From Phoronis australis (Eukaryota > Phoronida > Phoronidae), in the NCBI GenBank assembly GCA_002633005.1, contig NMRA01000073.1, forward strand, positions 655,791 through 715,790: 60,000 bases of DNA, read 5' to 3'. Shown piece after piece: positions 50,301 to 60,000 of the stretch (the stretch's first letter is position 1; each line of letters opens with the position of its first letter). A model generated the notes under the pieces. That model worked only from the letters and a program-made list of their open reading frames with translations, did no database searches and had not been told where the DNA came from. A program made the translations under genes and the position numbers.

Positions 50301-53300
50301 TATATTTCATTGATAACATTACCACATCCTCCGCAATGCTCTTCTCCATATTGGCAAACATGGACACCATGTTGATGTGAAGAGGCTGCATTTCAGGCGG
50401 GACTAGCTGACCGTGAAGCTCCAGCGCCCCCTTGAGGATTTCTATCTGTTCTCCAAAGGCTTGTCTGAGATTCTGAATGTTGTGCTCTTCTCCTGGCTGT
50501 TCAAAAGCGAACTCTTCAGAGAAGAATGCCTGTAAAAACGATTAGATCACGCAGATAAGTCGCTGTCAAGTGTGATTAAGTGAGGGTTAGAATTGCTTGA
50601 TAGATTCAGAGCCACTTTAGTTACCTCTTTGTACTTAGTTATGCCCCCATTGACTGCTGCATCCACCACACCATTCAGTTTCATGGTGAAAGGGTGAAGA
50701 GTCTGTGTGCGGTCCTTTCCATAGCTCTTCACCATGGTTTTGAGCACCTTATTCATTGACTTCACCGTGTCGATGGCTGTCTCCACGGGGCTCAGTGTGG
50801 ACGTGTGTGAGTGCTTGACTTCGAACCAGCGCAGGATCCCTGGCAACTGGTTGGTCAGTTCGTCCTGGGTTATCTCCAAGCACAGTGTCTGCACATAAAA
50901 CAGATTAATTCCTTTAAGGCCACCTGAAGTGAAACCATTATCTTGGGTCATGTTTTGGGGTGGAACTCATCACTTTGAACCATAGTGATTTACCATCTCT
51001 TAATTACACAAGATGACACCGTATTCATTTAAATTGCTTCGGTTAAAAGATTCACCACCGCTAACTTGATTTCCAATTTGACCTAAACAGCGCCGATGAG
51101 ATTTTCAAGGATGAGTATTGAAGTCACCAATTCAAAACTTTAAAAACAAAAAACACCTGCCATGAAATGACAATTATTGTACGTACTTAGGAAATGTTGC
51201 TTGTTCATACTTTCATAAGAGTTACTGGTATGTTAAACATGGTGTAAAGATGGTGAAACAGCTTGTGTGTGTGTGTGTGAGTGTGTGTGTGCGTGCGTGT
51301 GTGTGTGCGTGTGTGTGCACTCTGCGTGATCTCACTAATTTCGGATGCACATAAATGCCAAAGTTGACGATTCTTTGTTTTTCAAACTTTAGGCTTCTAA
51401 CAGATTTTGAATACCCAGTTTCTCAAAACACTGTCTGATCGTGGTAGCTAGAGGAAGGAACTGATAAAGCACTTAATATTTTGTTTTTCATCTTTTATGA
51501 AAAGAAATGAAAAAAATATATTTCACTTGTCTGCCACAGCATGTGTCCTAAATTGATGAAATTTTATTGTATAACAAAAAAGTCTAACTCAGAAATTTGT
51601 TAGTGAGGTTGCCATGTCCAGTTCAACTCACCTTGAATTCACTATCTTTGTTCTTCACTCCCCTGTGATACGGGCGTCGGGACTCAAACAATGTTACATC
51701 ATTACGGCTGTAGAATGAGAGAATTTCTTCAGGCACGACCTGACCTTTGAACTCTTCCTTGTCACTGGGGATTGGCCGGACTTCACAGATTTGAATACCT
51801 ACATTCTTGTCAAGGAAATAGAACACTCCACAAGCAAAGATAAATAGTTCTTGCCACAATAAAATGAAGAAATTTTTGTTGAAATTATGCCACGTACAGT
51901 GGACCTTTTTAATGCAACTTAACTTTGAAGTTCATAGTACTTACAAATAAACTCCACAGTGTGAATAATACGTAAATATTTGGCTGTGTAGCTTACAGAC
52001 AAAGGTTTTTTCATATGGCAATACTCAGTAACTGCATGTCATACAACTGTTTACATGCACTTCGGACTCCGTTTGACATTGGATGGCATTGCGTAATTGT
52101 GTATGTCAGCTGGTGACAAGTTAGACATTTATTTGCCTTTCTCTGGGTCTTAGGCCGTATGCTTGGAAGTTGTTGTGTACTAGAATGCAAAGAATAACAA
52201 CTGCCAAAGAGTATAGAGAAGTTGTGTTTCACCGATTTCCAGCGGAAGACGGTCACTTGGAGTTGGCTCACTCTTGCCAAAAACGCAGCACTCTCCATTC
52301 ACACCACAGCTAAAGTGGTGCAAAATTATTGTGCGTGCAGCAAACATTTCTTCTGCTGGATAACAAAATGCTCAACATGTTCTGAAGATGGATGCCATAC
52401 AATTGGTGTTTCCCTTCTCTGCTCCGTTGTTTTAATTTTAAAACGAGAAGCGTTGCAAGCTATAGCCACTGTAGAGACACTCAAGGTCATGAAGTTTATT
52501 GTTACCATGTGTGAGAAGTCACTGAAGCGTCCAAGGTCAGCAACCAGCAGAGCCACTGACCCTATGTATGTGAATCGTGGTCGGCAACTAAACCCATTTT
52601 CCATCCATAGCTATAAAAGCAATGGCTAAATCCCACTCAACTGAATTCAATCTACGACAGTCCTAGACTAGTCGTCAAAAGCACTGAAAAATTATGGCGA
52701 TTTTTGGAAAATAGTATACAACCAAGAGAAGCGGACAATAAATCATCACACAAACAAAGCCGATGGGAATGTTTCAGGCCACAGGCGTCACGATCTGAGT
52801 AACCCATGTGATAATAATTACAACCCGTGTGAATTTAATTGAGACTTGAAAATTTATCGTATTTTAACCAAAAATGACCCTAAAAGTGGCTGCCTTCGTC
52901 TTTTAACAAACTACAGTCATGTATCAGTTTAATAACAGACAGGATACACTGTATGTCCTTGTTTTTAGTTTCATCGTCCGGAGGATCCAGTGTAGACAGT
53001 AACTCAGCGTTGGGAAACTCACTCTGCATTCGATGGCGGAACGATCCAAGCTTCTCGTATTCATCGCCGCGGTACACAAACAACTTGTTCTGAAACATCA
53101 CCACGTGAGCAAAAAATAATTTTAAAAATTTACCTCTCAATTGAACCATACTAACAGCAAAATAAAACAAAGACTAATCACCAGCTGTCAGAGGCAATCG
53201 TGACCAGGGCAAGCTTATTGCTAGGGTCACCTGGTGGCAAGTTCGCAAAACAGGGACCAATATGACAGGTTTGTCATCGAAATCACAATAAAACGTAACA

Positions 53301-56300
53301 ACTTATGGAGATCACTCATTATTCAAAATATACTTACTGAGAGTCTGTGAATATTACTGACAGTGATAACAGGGGAAATTCCCAGAAAATTATGGTGGCT
53401 ATTCATATCAAACTTGTAAAGACCACCATCAACAGGGACGTTGGTATTGAGTTACCAGACATTGATAACTGTGTATTGACTCACTCACAGGTGTATGTTC
53501 CGGTCGGCTATAGTTACGTCATTATGAGGAAGACTGCAGCCCAAGGCAGTCAAAAGCTATTAAATCTCCCTGCATGTAATAACTTGTATTACAGACAGTA
53601 AATTATTGAGGAGTTTTTGGCAATATAATTATCAAAATTTATTACTAATTATCACAAAAACGGTACTGAGTAGATGTTACAAATGAGTAGTCTTACAGTT
53701 GGATAAAACGATTTCAAAATCAGAAAAGGAGAAAACACGCACCCACGTTGAAAACTTACCCGTAAAAATAATGGAAACTTCTTGCCGTAAAATCCAACTC
53801 TATAATAGGAACTGCCCTGGCGAAGTTGTGTAAGAATATTCTGGAAGAACGTGGCCTGTGTTTGCTATAACAAAAATGAATTAAATTAATGAACGATAAT
53901 GTAGGACAATAGAAAAATCTCCAAATTTGTCTGTCAGAACTGAATCTTATCTCAGCATTGACTGATAGCTTCCAAATACCATGCTTTACACTAGTTGTCC
54001 AAAACACTCTGTTAGGAATTGTTTTTATAATGATCCACTTTTGCAAGAGAAGCTATCGAAAGCAAGATATTAATTCATTGTTTTTATGAACAATTTCAAA
54101 ACTTATGTCCAACCTGGTTGTAGACAAAATAACCAGCCATATTCAGGGCCACCATCATCAGCTTAAAATAGTTGTTTTTCTTTATCTTCTACTTACCAGA
54201 ATAGAACTTAATTTTGCATAGTCAAACTTCTTCTCATACAACCATGCCAGCTCTTTGCATAAAGGAATGCCATACTCCCAAGACTAGAAAATAAAAACAT
54301 TTAACTGTGAATCACCACAAGTTCTAACACGACCCATCCAAATACTTCAGTGCAGCCCTGGACTCTTAACCAAATGCACTGGACCAAGAGGTTGTGAAAA
54401 CTAACTAGTTGTTTGTTGCTAAGTTAAACTTTTTCGATATTCAGTCAGTACTTTTTTCCGTTTCCAATTAGATCACTCCAGAAATTAAAAACATGTTTGA
54501 ACTTCGGGAATAGTTGACAAAAATGTTCCACACTGATTCGACAGCAAGAACATTCAGTAAATAAATAAACAGTTCCAGGGGCAGATCCAGGATTTTGATT
54601 GGGGNTGCCAAATGGAATCTGAGAAAATTTTGGGGGTCCATGGTCCCCTTGGCTCCCCCTTGAATCGACCACCGTTCTTTAAACAACACCGATTCACTCA
54701 CAGCTCAACACACTCCATGAGAGAGGTCTCACCTTCCCTTGGTCAAAATAGCCGATAATGAGTTCATACAGTTGTCGTTTCCTCTCCCATTCCCGTTGCG
54801 CTGGGTATGTGCCCTCTGCATGCATCATGGCATCACCCCAATCCAACATGTCTGCGTGCAGCTTCAAAGTGAAACCAGCCTCAGTGAAGTTTCGCGCGGC
54901 AAGGTGAAGGTCGCATAGCTTGTAGATGTAGCGAATGTACATCTCTTCCCGATTGAACTCGTTCTTGTAGAAGTTCTGCAAAGGGAGTAGATACTATTAT
55001 GTGAAACATCTCTCCTTGGGAGTCAATAGTGCCGTCTACACACAGACTTACCCTAGAACAAGTTACTCCAGTTGTTGCTAGGTTTGACTGTCGTGTGGAC
55101 ACTATTTAAATGTAGCGCAACTTACTCCAAATTACTGAGGTGAGGTAACTTGTTCTAGGGTAACTTGCTCTAGGGTAACTTGCTCTAGGGTAACTTGCTC
55201 TAGGGTAACTTGCTCTAGGGTAACTTGCTCTAGGGTAAATTGCTATAGGGTAACTTGTTCTAGGGTAACTTGTTCTAGGGTAACTTGTTCTAAGGGTAAA
55301 TTGTTCTAGGGTAACTTGTTCTAGCCAAAGGGTAACTTGTTCTAGGGTAACTTGTTCTAGAGTAACTTGTTCTAGGGTAACTTGTTCTAGGGTAACTTGT
55401 TCTTAAGGGTAACTTGTTCTAGGGTAACTTGTGCCACTTTTGATTCATGTGTGGCCGCAAACCTGGAGCAAGGCGGAAGTAATTATGAGCTGCAGTTACA
55501 TACAGACGGGGTTTCTTTTGTGCTCTCTGCTCGCATTAGGAGTTCATTGTCACACACGACAACTTCCGCCTTACCCCAATTATCGGATCTGTGTACCGGT
55601 ATGTGTGTGTGGATGCTCCACTTCAAAGTGGGGAAAGATGCACTAGATGCAAGTTGTTCTAGGGCAGGGTGTCTGTGGATGGGACTAAAGTATTCCAGGC
55701 TTGCCCATTCAGAATCCATAGGGGGTAATAAAATAATTATATTCTCAGCCAGGACTAAAAACCTGTGTTAAGTTAAACTGAGAGTGTAACAGGACTAAGT
55801 CCAGGGTTCACAAACAGCTTTATTTATAGGCTTTGCATGTCAATTTCAAAAGGCCTATTGCGTGCGAATGACATCCATGATTCACGGGTGTCTGCAATAT
55901 TCTAAGCCACTATGTGGGACTAGTCACCCCCTCCAAGTCCAAAATGGGAACAGAATCATGGTCTCTTGTTTTATTTCGGTTCTTGAAACACGCAAATGAT
56001 TTGCTCTTCCCACAAAGACCTTTTAAAATGCAACACACTAAAATCACCTCGCCAGAAATACATGGCAAACAGTACCTGCACATTCCCCTGGGACACAAAA
56101 ATCTTATTCCCTGCATAAGCGCTGGCCACTATTTCATAACACAACCATAACTTAATTCACCAATCTAATGCTAACAGTGTTCAGTGAAACAACTGCATAA
56201 AAAGTAAGTTGCAATGCTGATGCCAAGAAATTTGACAAGTGGAAAATAAATTATGGATACGAATTGACTTTTTGTTTGCTTGTCTGACCCTGTCGGAAAC

Positions 56301-56950
56301 TAGGTCAATCATTTACTTCTGTGCATAGAGAGCAATTTGGTATAAAACTATTAATTCTTAGAAAGAGATAACTCACTGATTTAAAGTACAGACACTCGCC
56401 TTTCATGAGATCAATCAACTTTTGGTGTTCCTGATGCACTGTTGTCTTGGAATAACACTGAATGACTTGTATCATATTCAAATTTTTGGCAACCTTCAAC
56501 AGGCCAACATAACCTCAGCCATTAAGGACACAGAGAGCAGGACAATCTCCTTTTGTACACAGAAGATAATAATTAGCATCAAAGTGTTGCTTCGCAAATT
56601 TAGTTCAAGCCACACAGCAGCTACCACCACACAAGACTTTGAAATATTGGGAGCCTTCAAAACATCTTTTGAAAACATAAAAACGGATAATTCTGATGAT
56701 TTTCTTGTCCGAAATTGTTGAGATTTTGCTTTTTTATGACAAAATTTTCAATTTTTAAAAATGTACAAACTGTCTTATCAAAGCTCTTACCAGTAGATTG
56801 TAAGTACAGGTCATTTTCTTGCCCCGATTCTCTTCTCCGTCCATAACATTACGATAATCTAACAGTCTTTCTAAAAGGCTCGTCACAGACTTGATGAACT
56901 GTGTACCGTTTTTCTGCCATGACGGTTCTTTTTGTACTTTCTCCAATAAT
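34494..56950 (-). CDS. DOCK4: DOCK3/DOCK4-type Rac guanine-nucleotide exchange factor, 3' half, 5'-partial
   Basis: Activates Rac-type GTPases through the DHR2 domain; works at the membrane with ELMO and SH3 adaptors. Exons (minus): 56950-56791, 54975-54733, 54283-54197, 53864-53760, 53089-52948, 51798-51632, 50888-50625, 50529-50323, 49039-48912, then a long exon 47796-46974 with its own stop, or 45605-45482, 44479-44354, 35343-35270 and 34991-34494. DHR2 text: LLERLLDYRNVM, NFYKNEFNREEMYIRYIYKL, YRVGFYGKKFPLFLR, NKLFVYRGDEYEKLG, QLPGILRWFEVK, and LNGVVDAAVNGGITKY, whose AVNGG holds the likely nucleotide-sensor Val. FYGKKFP, TYP.Q.EW and VPPEM.PLH fit DOCK3/4 better than DOCK1/2/5. The tail is proline-rich (RPPPLPPRP). 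DHR1 and SH3 exons lie beyond 60,000. The symbol denotes the subfamily. Confidence 0.93.
35743..35784. repeat. 14-bp tandem repeat, three copies
   Basis: gtcgtatgactcaa is repeated three times without interruption. Confidence 0.9.
39728..39780. repeat. AAT microsatellite, imperfect
   Basis: Runs of aataataat broken by c and g, in a DOCK intron. Confidence 0.7.
41204..41366. mobile_element. 163-bp palindromic inverted-repeat element, TA-flanked
   Basis: The left end TACCGTAATGGTTCGGGTTA and the right end (read inverted) TACCGTAATCGTTCGGGTTA match over about 27 bp with two differences. The interior has repeated gttaaccgccc motifs in both halves. The ends could be read as TA target duplications around CCGTAA...TTACGG, as in Tc1/mariner-like miniature elements. 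No coding potential. Confidence 0.7.
43381..43512. repeat. 66-bp tandem duplication
   Basis: Two perfect or near-perfect copies start at 43,381 and 43,447 (gctatgaacacatctgccaa), and gagctatg begins a third. In a DOCK intron. Confidence 0.9.
44354..45605 (-). CDS. Two DOCK tail exons (45,605-45,482 and 44,479-44,354)
   Basis: First exon: attgcag acceptor, phase-2 entry, text SNHTPRLPTPSENNSTDAIP then LDDEDIYEAPPE, ending at GAG|gtaagt in phase 0. Second exon: phase 0, VLERCPTTNRSLSMCVDEPP then LVLPKLPRRPATTNFTGILE, ending CAG|gtgtgc. Both are short and disordered-looking, with LPKLPRRP as a possible SH3 ligand. They belong to the DOCK transcript that skips the 47.8-kb exon. Confidence 0.7.
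45163..45417. mobile_element. Inverted-repeat element, copy 2 (partner at 24,889)
   Basis: Starts accatgcgcgcacccagcct and ends ccctccctggttacgcgctt. The segment tttctctgaggaggaccttt is the inverse of the one in copy 1. Noncoding, DOCK intron. Confidence 0.5.
45606..46973 (-). other. DOCK intron or 3' UTR of the alternative terminal exon
   Basis: Between the TAA at 46,974 and the acceptor at 45,606. If the 47.8-kb exon is terminal, its 3' UTR lies here. No recognised gene or repeat. Confidence 0.5.
46974..47796 (-). CDS. Long DOCK exon with its own stop: alternative 3'-terminal exon
   Basis: Follows CAG at its 5' border (tttcag before 47,796). It takes the phase-2 end of the 49,039-48,912 exon and then stays open for 273 codons to a TAA. 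The product is Ser/Pro-rich with basic patches: SRSSLPSASIPTPT, RSKSNFNLNKSKSEPGR, a MMHHHHRQHQRPPTPESSP run and a final MRHRSFKY. It lacks the PxxP clusters of the other tail. No strong internal donor in the right phase was seen. Since the exon at 45,605 also accepts phase 2, skipping this exon yields the proline-rich tail instead. No domain recognised. It could also be a retained exon with an unnoticed donor. Confidence 0.7.
47797..48911 (-). other. DOCK intron with CA-rich simple repeats
   Basis: Holds the CA microsatellite (48,691-48,735) and an irregular run of acacttaata/ggaacac phrases between 48,740 and 48,910. No exon seen. Confidence 0.6.
48691..48735. repeat. CA/CG microsatellite
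   Basis: acacacgcacgcacgcacac-type run, about 45 bp, in a DOCK intron. Confidence 0.9.
49692..49969. repeat. ~20-bp minisatellite, about 14 degenerate units
   Basis: Units resemble ggtgtcgtattcgaggttag. Identity is highest in the middle and decays to the edges. Lies in the DOCK intron between exons at 50,323 and 49,039. Confidence 0.85.
51264..51318. repeat. GT microsatellite
   Basis: tgtgtgtgtgtgtgagtgtg-type run with a few GC interruptions, about 55 bp. Confidence 0.95.
52150..52629 (+). pseudogene. THAP-domain remnant (frameshifted), probably transposase-derived
   Basis: Plus strand within a minus-strand DOCK intron. MLGSCCVLECKE (52,159 on) ends in TAA. VVFHRFPAEDGHLE continues in a second frame, and KTVTWSWLTLAKNAA through NYCACSKHFF is in a third. 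Together these are the landmarks of the THAP zinc finger (C..C, HRFP, W, C-x2-H). The open frame then continues 90 codons with no recognised domain. THAP domains occur in P-element-type transposases and in domesticated proteins. The breaks make this a dead copy. Confidence 0.5.
54585..54672. mobile_element. Short inverted-repeat element (GGCGGATCCAG family), contains an N
   Basis: Begins aggggcagatccaggatttt and ends ccccttggctcccccttgaa, the same layout as the copy at 5134. An unresolved base is at 54,605. DOCK intron. Confidence 0.5.
55027..55687. mobile_element. Inverted-repeat element carrying an internal 15-bp minisatellite
   Basis: The left end TAGTGCCGTCTACACACAGA and the inverted right end TAGTCCCATCCACAGACACC share about 30 of 40 positions, including CCCTAGAACAA. 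That inner motif is the same as the unit of the tandem array at 55,144-55,432, read on the other strand. No transposase. Lies in the DOCK intron between exons at 56,791 and 54,975. Confidence 0.65.
55144..55432. repeat. 15-bp minisatellite, about 19 units
   Basis: Unit ggtaacttgttctag, with a block of gctctag variants on the left and gttctag on the right. Occasional inserted bases (taagg, gccaa) occur. The array fills nearly half of the inverted-repeat element around it. Confidence 0.95.
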
Positions 56951-59900
56951 CTAAAAGGAAAAAGTAACAATTTACACGATAAGTAAAAATCAAACTAAGG
57001 ATCTTTCACAAATGCTTGCCCATAAACTATCAAGCATATGACTTAACTACTAGGCAACAAACAATACAAACTGTATACAATCATAAAGTAATAGAATAGT
57101 ACATTCTACAGTAACTCTCCTGTAACATGCAATAAAGTGACTTCTGGTCAAAGCAGCAAAAGAAGCGATTTACATAAAGTCATCCAATAAACAATGCTGA
57201 TGAACTGAGAATACTGCCGAAGGGTGATAACATCGAATGATATCACAAACATTGTTGATTTCTGCTGTTTATAGTTCCCGTCAACTACATCCATATGAGA
57301 AGTGTCCCAATGGTACGAAAAGAGTCCCTCATTTGATTTGATTGGAATAAAAGATTGATATTTCTGACTCATGTTCATTTCAAATAACTAATAGTACGAC
57401 AGATGGCGAGAGAAAAGACAGTAAGAAACAACAAATTATGAACAACAGTGACAAGAAAACAGAATCATATCAGTCTGCTGTAGCTTGCAAAGAAGTGACA
57501 AAACTCTATTCCATGTTGAATTTCGGAACCAAAATTCATTCTGCAACATCACCACTGATTCACTCAGTCTGTTAATTCTCCATAGCTGAAGTCCTTCTCT
57601 GGTTTTTCCAAAATTCGATGCAACTCGACGGACACGACACCACCAAATGTTTCAATTTTGAAAACTACTGCATTCACGCAACTGATTAAACTTATCTGCA
57701 CACAATATACCAAACACTACAAAAGTAAANAAGAACTAGTAACGAGGTCAGGGTAATCATGCGGTGACACTTACGAGACTGCCAAAGTTTCCCTGGTGTG
57801 CATTCACGACAACAAAATCATAAATGATTATGAAACATGTACACAGACTACTTAATACCCAGAGTAGACCTCAACTTTCACAACAAAGATAGCAAATTCT
57901 AAATTTAAGGCATGAAATTCACGAAGACTGACAACCACTGATTAATATTTTAAAGGACTAAAAAATAATGGTGTTAACAGAATTCAACCTCATACTAAAC
58001 AGTAAAGCCTGTACTTGACAGACAGCTTCAACGGTCGCAACAGATACCATGATGATGTTCCGGCAAGTTGACACTGAGAAAGTGGCCAACGGTCAACAAG
58101 AACTTTAAGTGAGTACAAGCGCAACCCCCAGGGACCCATTAAGAGTTACATGCCATTCCCCAACCATCAGCTGTGCTTCTTACTAGTTGGGAATACAATA
58201 GGCACTAACCACAGCGTCCTGCACTTTGATGACGTGTGACTTTTGTTTAAAGAGCAGAGATGGATGTCAGAGGTAACTGCTGCTTAGTTGTGGCAACATA
58301 CGTGCCGTACTTTCCACACCCATTTTCGACAGTTGGGGACTGTATTGAAAATTGAACATTTTCATATTAGCTAAATCAACTTCCTTTATTTCACAGATGG
58401 CATTAATTATGATATTTTCTGAAAAAGTAAGACTTGGCACTCCAGTAAATTACATGTCCCAACATAACAGCCACCTGTGGAATACTAATCATGTATTTGA
58501 TGGGGGTGCAGAAAGATAGTTGGTACAGAAAAAAATTCAAGTGCTTTGTGATTTGATGCAAACTATGAAAATATTACTTACAGCATCACACATTATGGAA
58601 TTTATTTTCACTGTTTTAAATTTGTATTATTCCACGTCCAATACTTGCAAAACTGGCCAAATTTCGAAGTCAAATTTCATGGAAACTGAGTGTGTACTCA
58701 AAACAAGGGGACTTTTATAAAATACAAATTATGGATTGTGAAATCAAAAACATTACAAGAGCAATGCGGAACACTTAAATGTGTCCACGACTGCACCACA
58801 AATGGTGTGCTTCTAAGGGTGTTTATTATTTAGTATGATCATAAAAGTGGCCAATAGATGGCGCAGGATATGCTGAACAGGTTCGAAAATGGGAAGGTGT
58901 TGTCGTCTCTCCAACAGAAAGTTATTTGTTTAATTTCATGAAAATCAGTCAAGGAACTCCAAAGATTACAAACGTAAGGCAAAAGTGAAAAAAAGCAAAT
59001 TGCCATTAGAAAGGAAAGCAGAATCAAACCTATCCATCAGATGTCAAGTTAACAGTGAGATTACATTAATTGCGCACTTCCAAAAAGATCTTGCAAGGGG
59101 GTTTAGGAGATACAACCACACATGCAAGAATGTCACTAGGGGGCACTGCAAAGTTGGACTCATCTGAAAATCCGTGTCAATAGTCCTCTTGTCAGCAGAA
59201 ATACATCATTCTGTCAATTTTCATACTGATCTTGAGTGATTTGGCATAAAGGGGTAGATGATTTGAAAACAACAAAAATGGCCACTAGGCGCCACAGAAT
59301 ATGTCGAATCCATCCCAAAATGGAAAGGTGCTGTCACCTACATAATACAAACTTGTTTGCTTAATTTCACAAAAATATTATTAAAGAACTCAGAAGATAC
59401 AGAGGCAAGCATAAAAACTAAAATTATCACTTGGGGGCACAGCAGTAGTCAAGGCCAGCAAAAATTGCAGTTAGCTGTTTTTTCGCATTTAAGAGACAAC
59501 ACAAGGAAAATTTTACAAAAGGTCCTGCAAACACTTATAATTAGATATAGCTGAAGACGCAAAAAGACAAAATCACTACTAGGGGGGCACCACAGCTGTA
59601 AGACAATCCAAGTCAGCCACAGTCTTCTCAACAGGAACACATTCAGTAAAGTTTTTCAAATGATCCTTTGAGCAGTTTGGCGGAAAAGAGGCAATAAAAA
59701 CGGCCACTAGGTGTTGCACAAACATCAAACCCATCCGAAAATGGAATGACTTCACCATCTCCTTAATAAAAACGGATTTGTCAAATTTCACAAAAATGCA
59801 TCAAATATGAACTCCGAAGACAAACAAAAAAGTAAAAATAAGCCCAGACGAAGGCTATATACACCCCCCTTAGTAATGTGCATGTGGGTACATATTGCCT

Positions 59901-60000
59901 TCAGAAAGGGGTCACAGAAATGGTTTCATTAGTCTCTAGTGGCCTATGGCCCCTGTCCAATAACAAGACAATACAGCCAGGGATACATTTCATGAAAAGC
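56951..60000 (-). other. DOCK intron running off the window, with dispersed repeats
   Basis: No exon upstream of 56,950 could be recognised. 58,840-59,800 holds several irregular units of the repeat family also seen at 2820 and 22,330. An unresolved base is at 57,730. Confidence 0.5.
58840..59830. repeat. Cluster of dispersed ~150-200-bp repeat units
   Basis: At least four irregular units, each with a ggccactaggNggc-type block, a ccatccNaaaatgg block and an atttcacaaaaat...gaactc..agata block. Same family as 2820-3110 and, inverted, 22,330-22,870. No protein recognised. Confidence 0.6.

Noticed and set aside
55397-55771. Open frames running through the 15-bp minisatellite
   Set aside because: Open only because the 15-bp unit has no stop in that frame; not a gene.
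56305-56499. Minus-strand open frame between two DOCK exons
   Set aside because: The flanking exons (YNLL and NFYK) join without a gap by homology, so there is no room for an extra exon.
57770-57815. Possible tiny DOCK exon ending CTC|gtaagt near 57,770
   Set aside because: Good donor but no matching DOCK residues, and an in-frame stop upstream leaves only about 18 nt.
1-60000. CRISPR array, bacterial operons or integrated phage
   Set aside because: No spaced direct repeats of that type. Genes are split by introns, so the DNA is eukaryotic. The tandem arrays have no unique spacers.

Overview
Eukaryotic (metazoan) genomic DNA. Short coding exons with GT/AG borders are spread over introns of 0.3-9 kb, and old transposon debris fills much of the rest. 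The genes, the AT-rich base composition and the mix of Gypsy-like, LINE, Penelope-like and short inverted-repeat elements fit an invertebrate animal. A non-vertebrate deuterostome such as a lancelet, acorn worm or echinoderm is my best guess, but the sequence alone does not settle it.

Region by region: (1) 1-10,852, plus strand: the last twelve exons of histidine ammonia-lyase (HAL), with the Ala-Ser-Gly catalytic triad intact and the N-terminal exons outside the window. Its introns hold a Penelope-like GIY-YIG remnant and other repeats. (2) 10.9-20.4 kb: intergenic. It contains a decayed Gypsy-type LTR retrotransposon on the minus strand (about 12.0-16.3 kb), an inverted-repeat element with a tRNA-like SINE head (16.9-17.8 kb), an orphan exon-like segment at 18.0 kb and a second inverted-repeat element (18.9-19.7 kb). 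(3) 20,380-29,756, plus strand: a complete imidazolonepropionase gene (AMDHD1) of eight exons encoding 435 residues. (4) 29.8-34.5 kb: convergent intergenic space with a degenerate LINE on the minus strand. (5) 34,494-56,950, minus strand: the 3' half of a DOCK3/DOCK4-type Rac guanine-nucleotide exchange factor. It covers the catalytic DHR2 region and two different C-terminal tails that look like alternative 3' ends. The 5' half lies beyond 60,000. Its introns hold minisatellites, a THAP-domain remnant and inverted-repeat elements.

HAL makes urocanate from histidine. AMDHD1 hydrolyses imidazolone-5-propionate two steps later, after urocanase, which is not in the window. Two enzymes of one catabolic pathway therefore sit side by side in the same orientation; the two genes are also neighbours in human. 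The DOCK gene is functionally unrelated and meets the pair tail to tail.

Two of the five single-base N characters (13,277 and 28,937) join near-identical direct copies of about 260 and 497 bp. These look like unmerged overlaps in the assembly. The second one creates a false partial copy of AMDHD1 exon 7.
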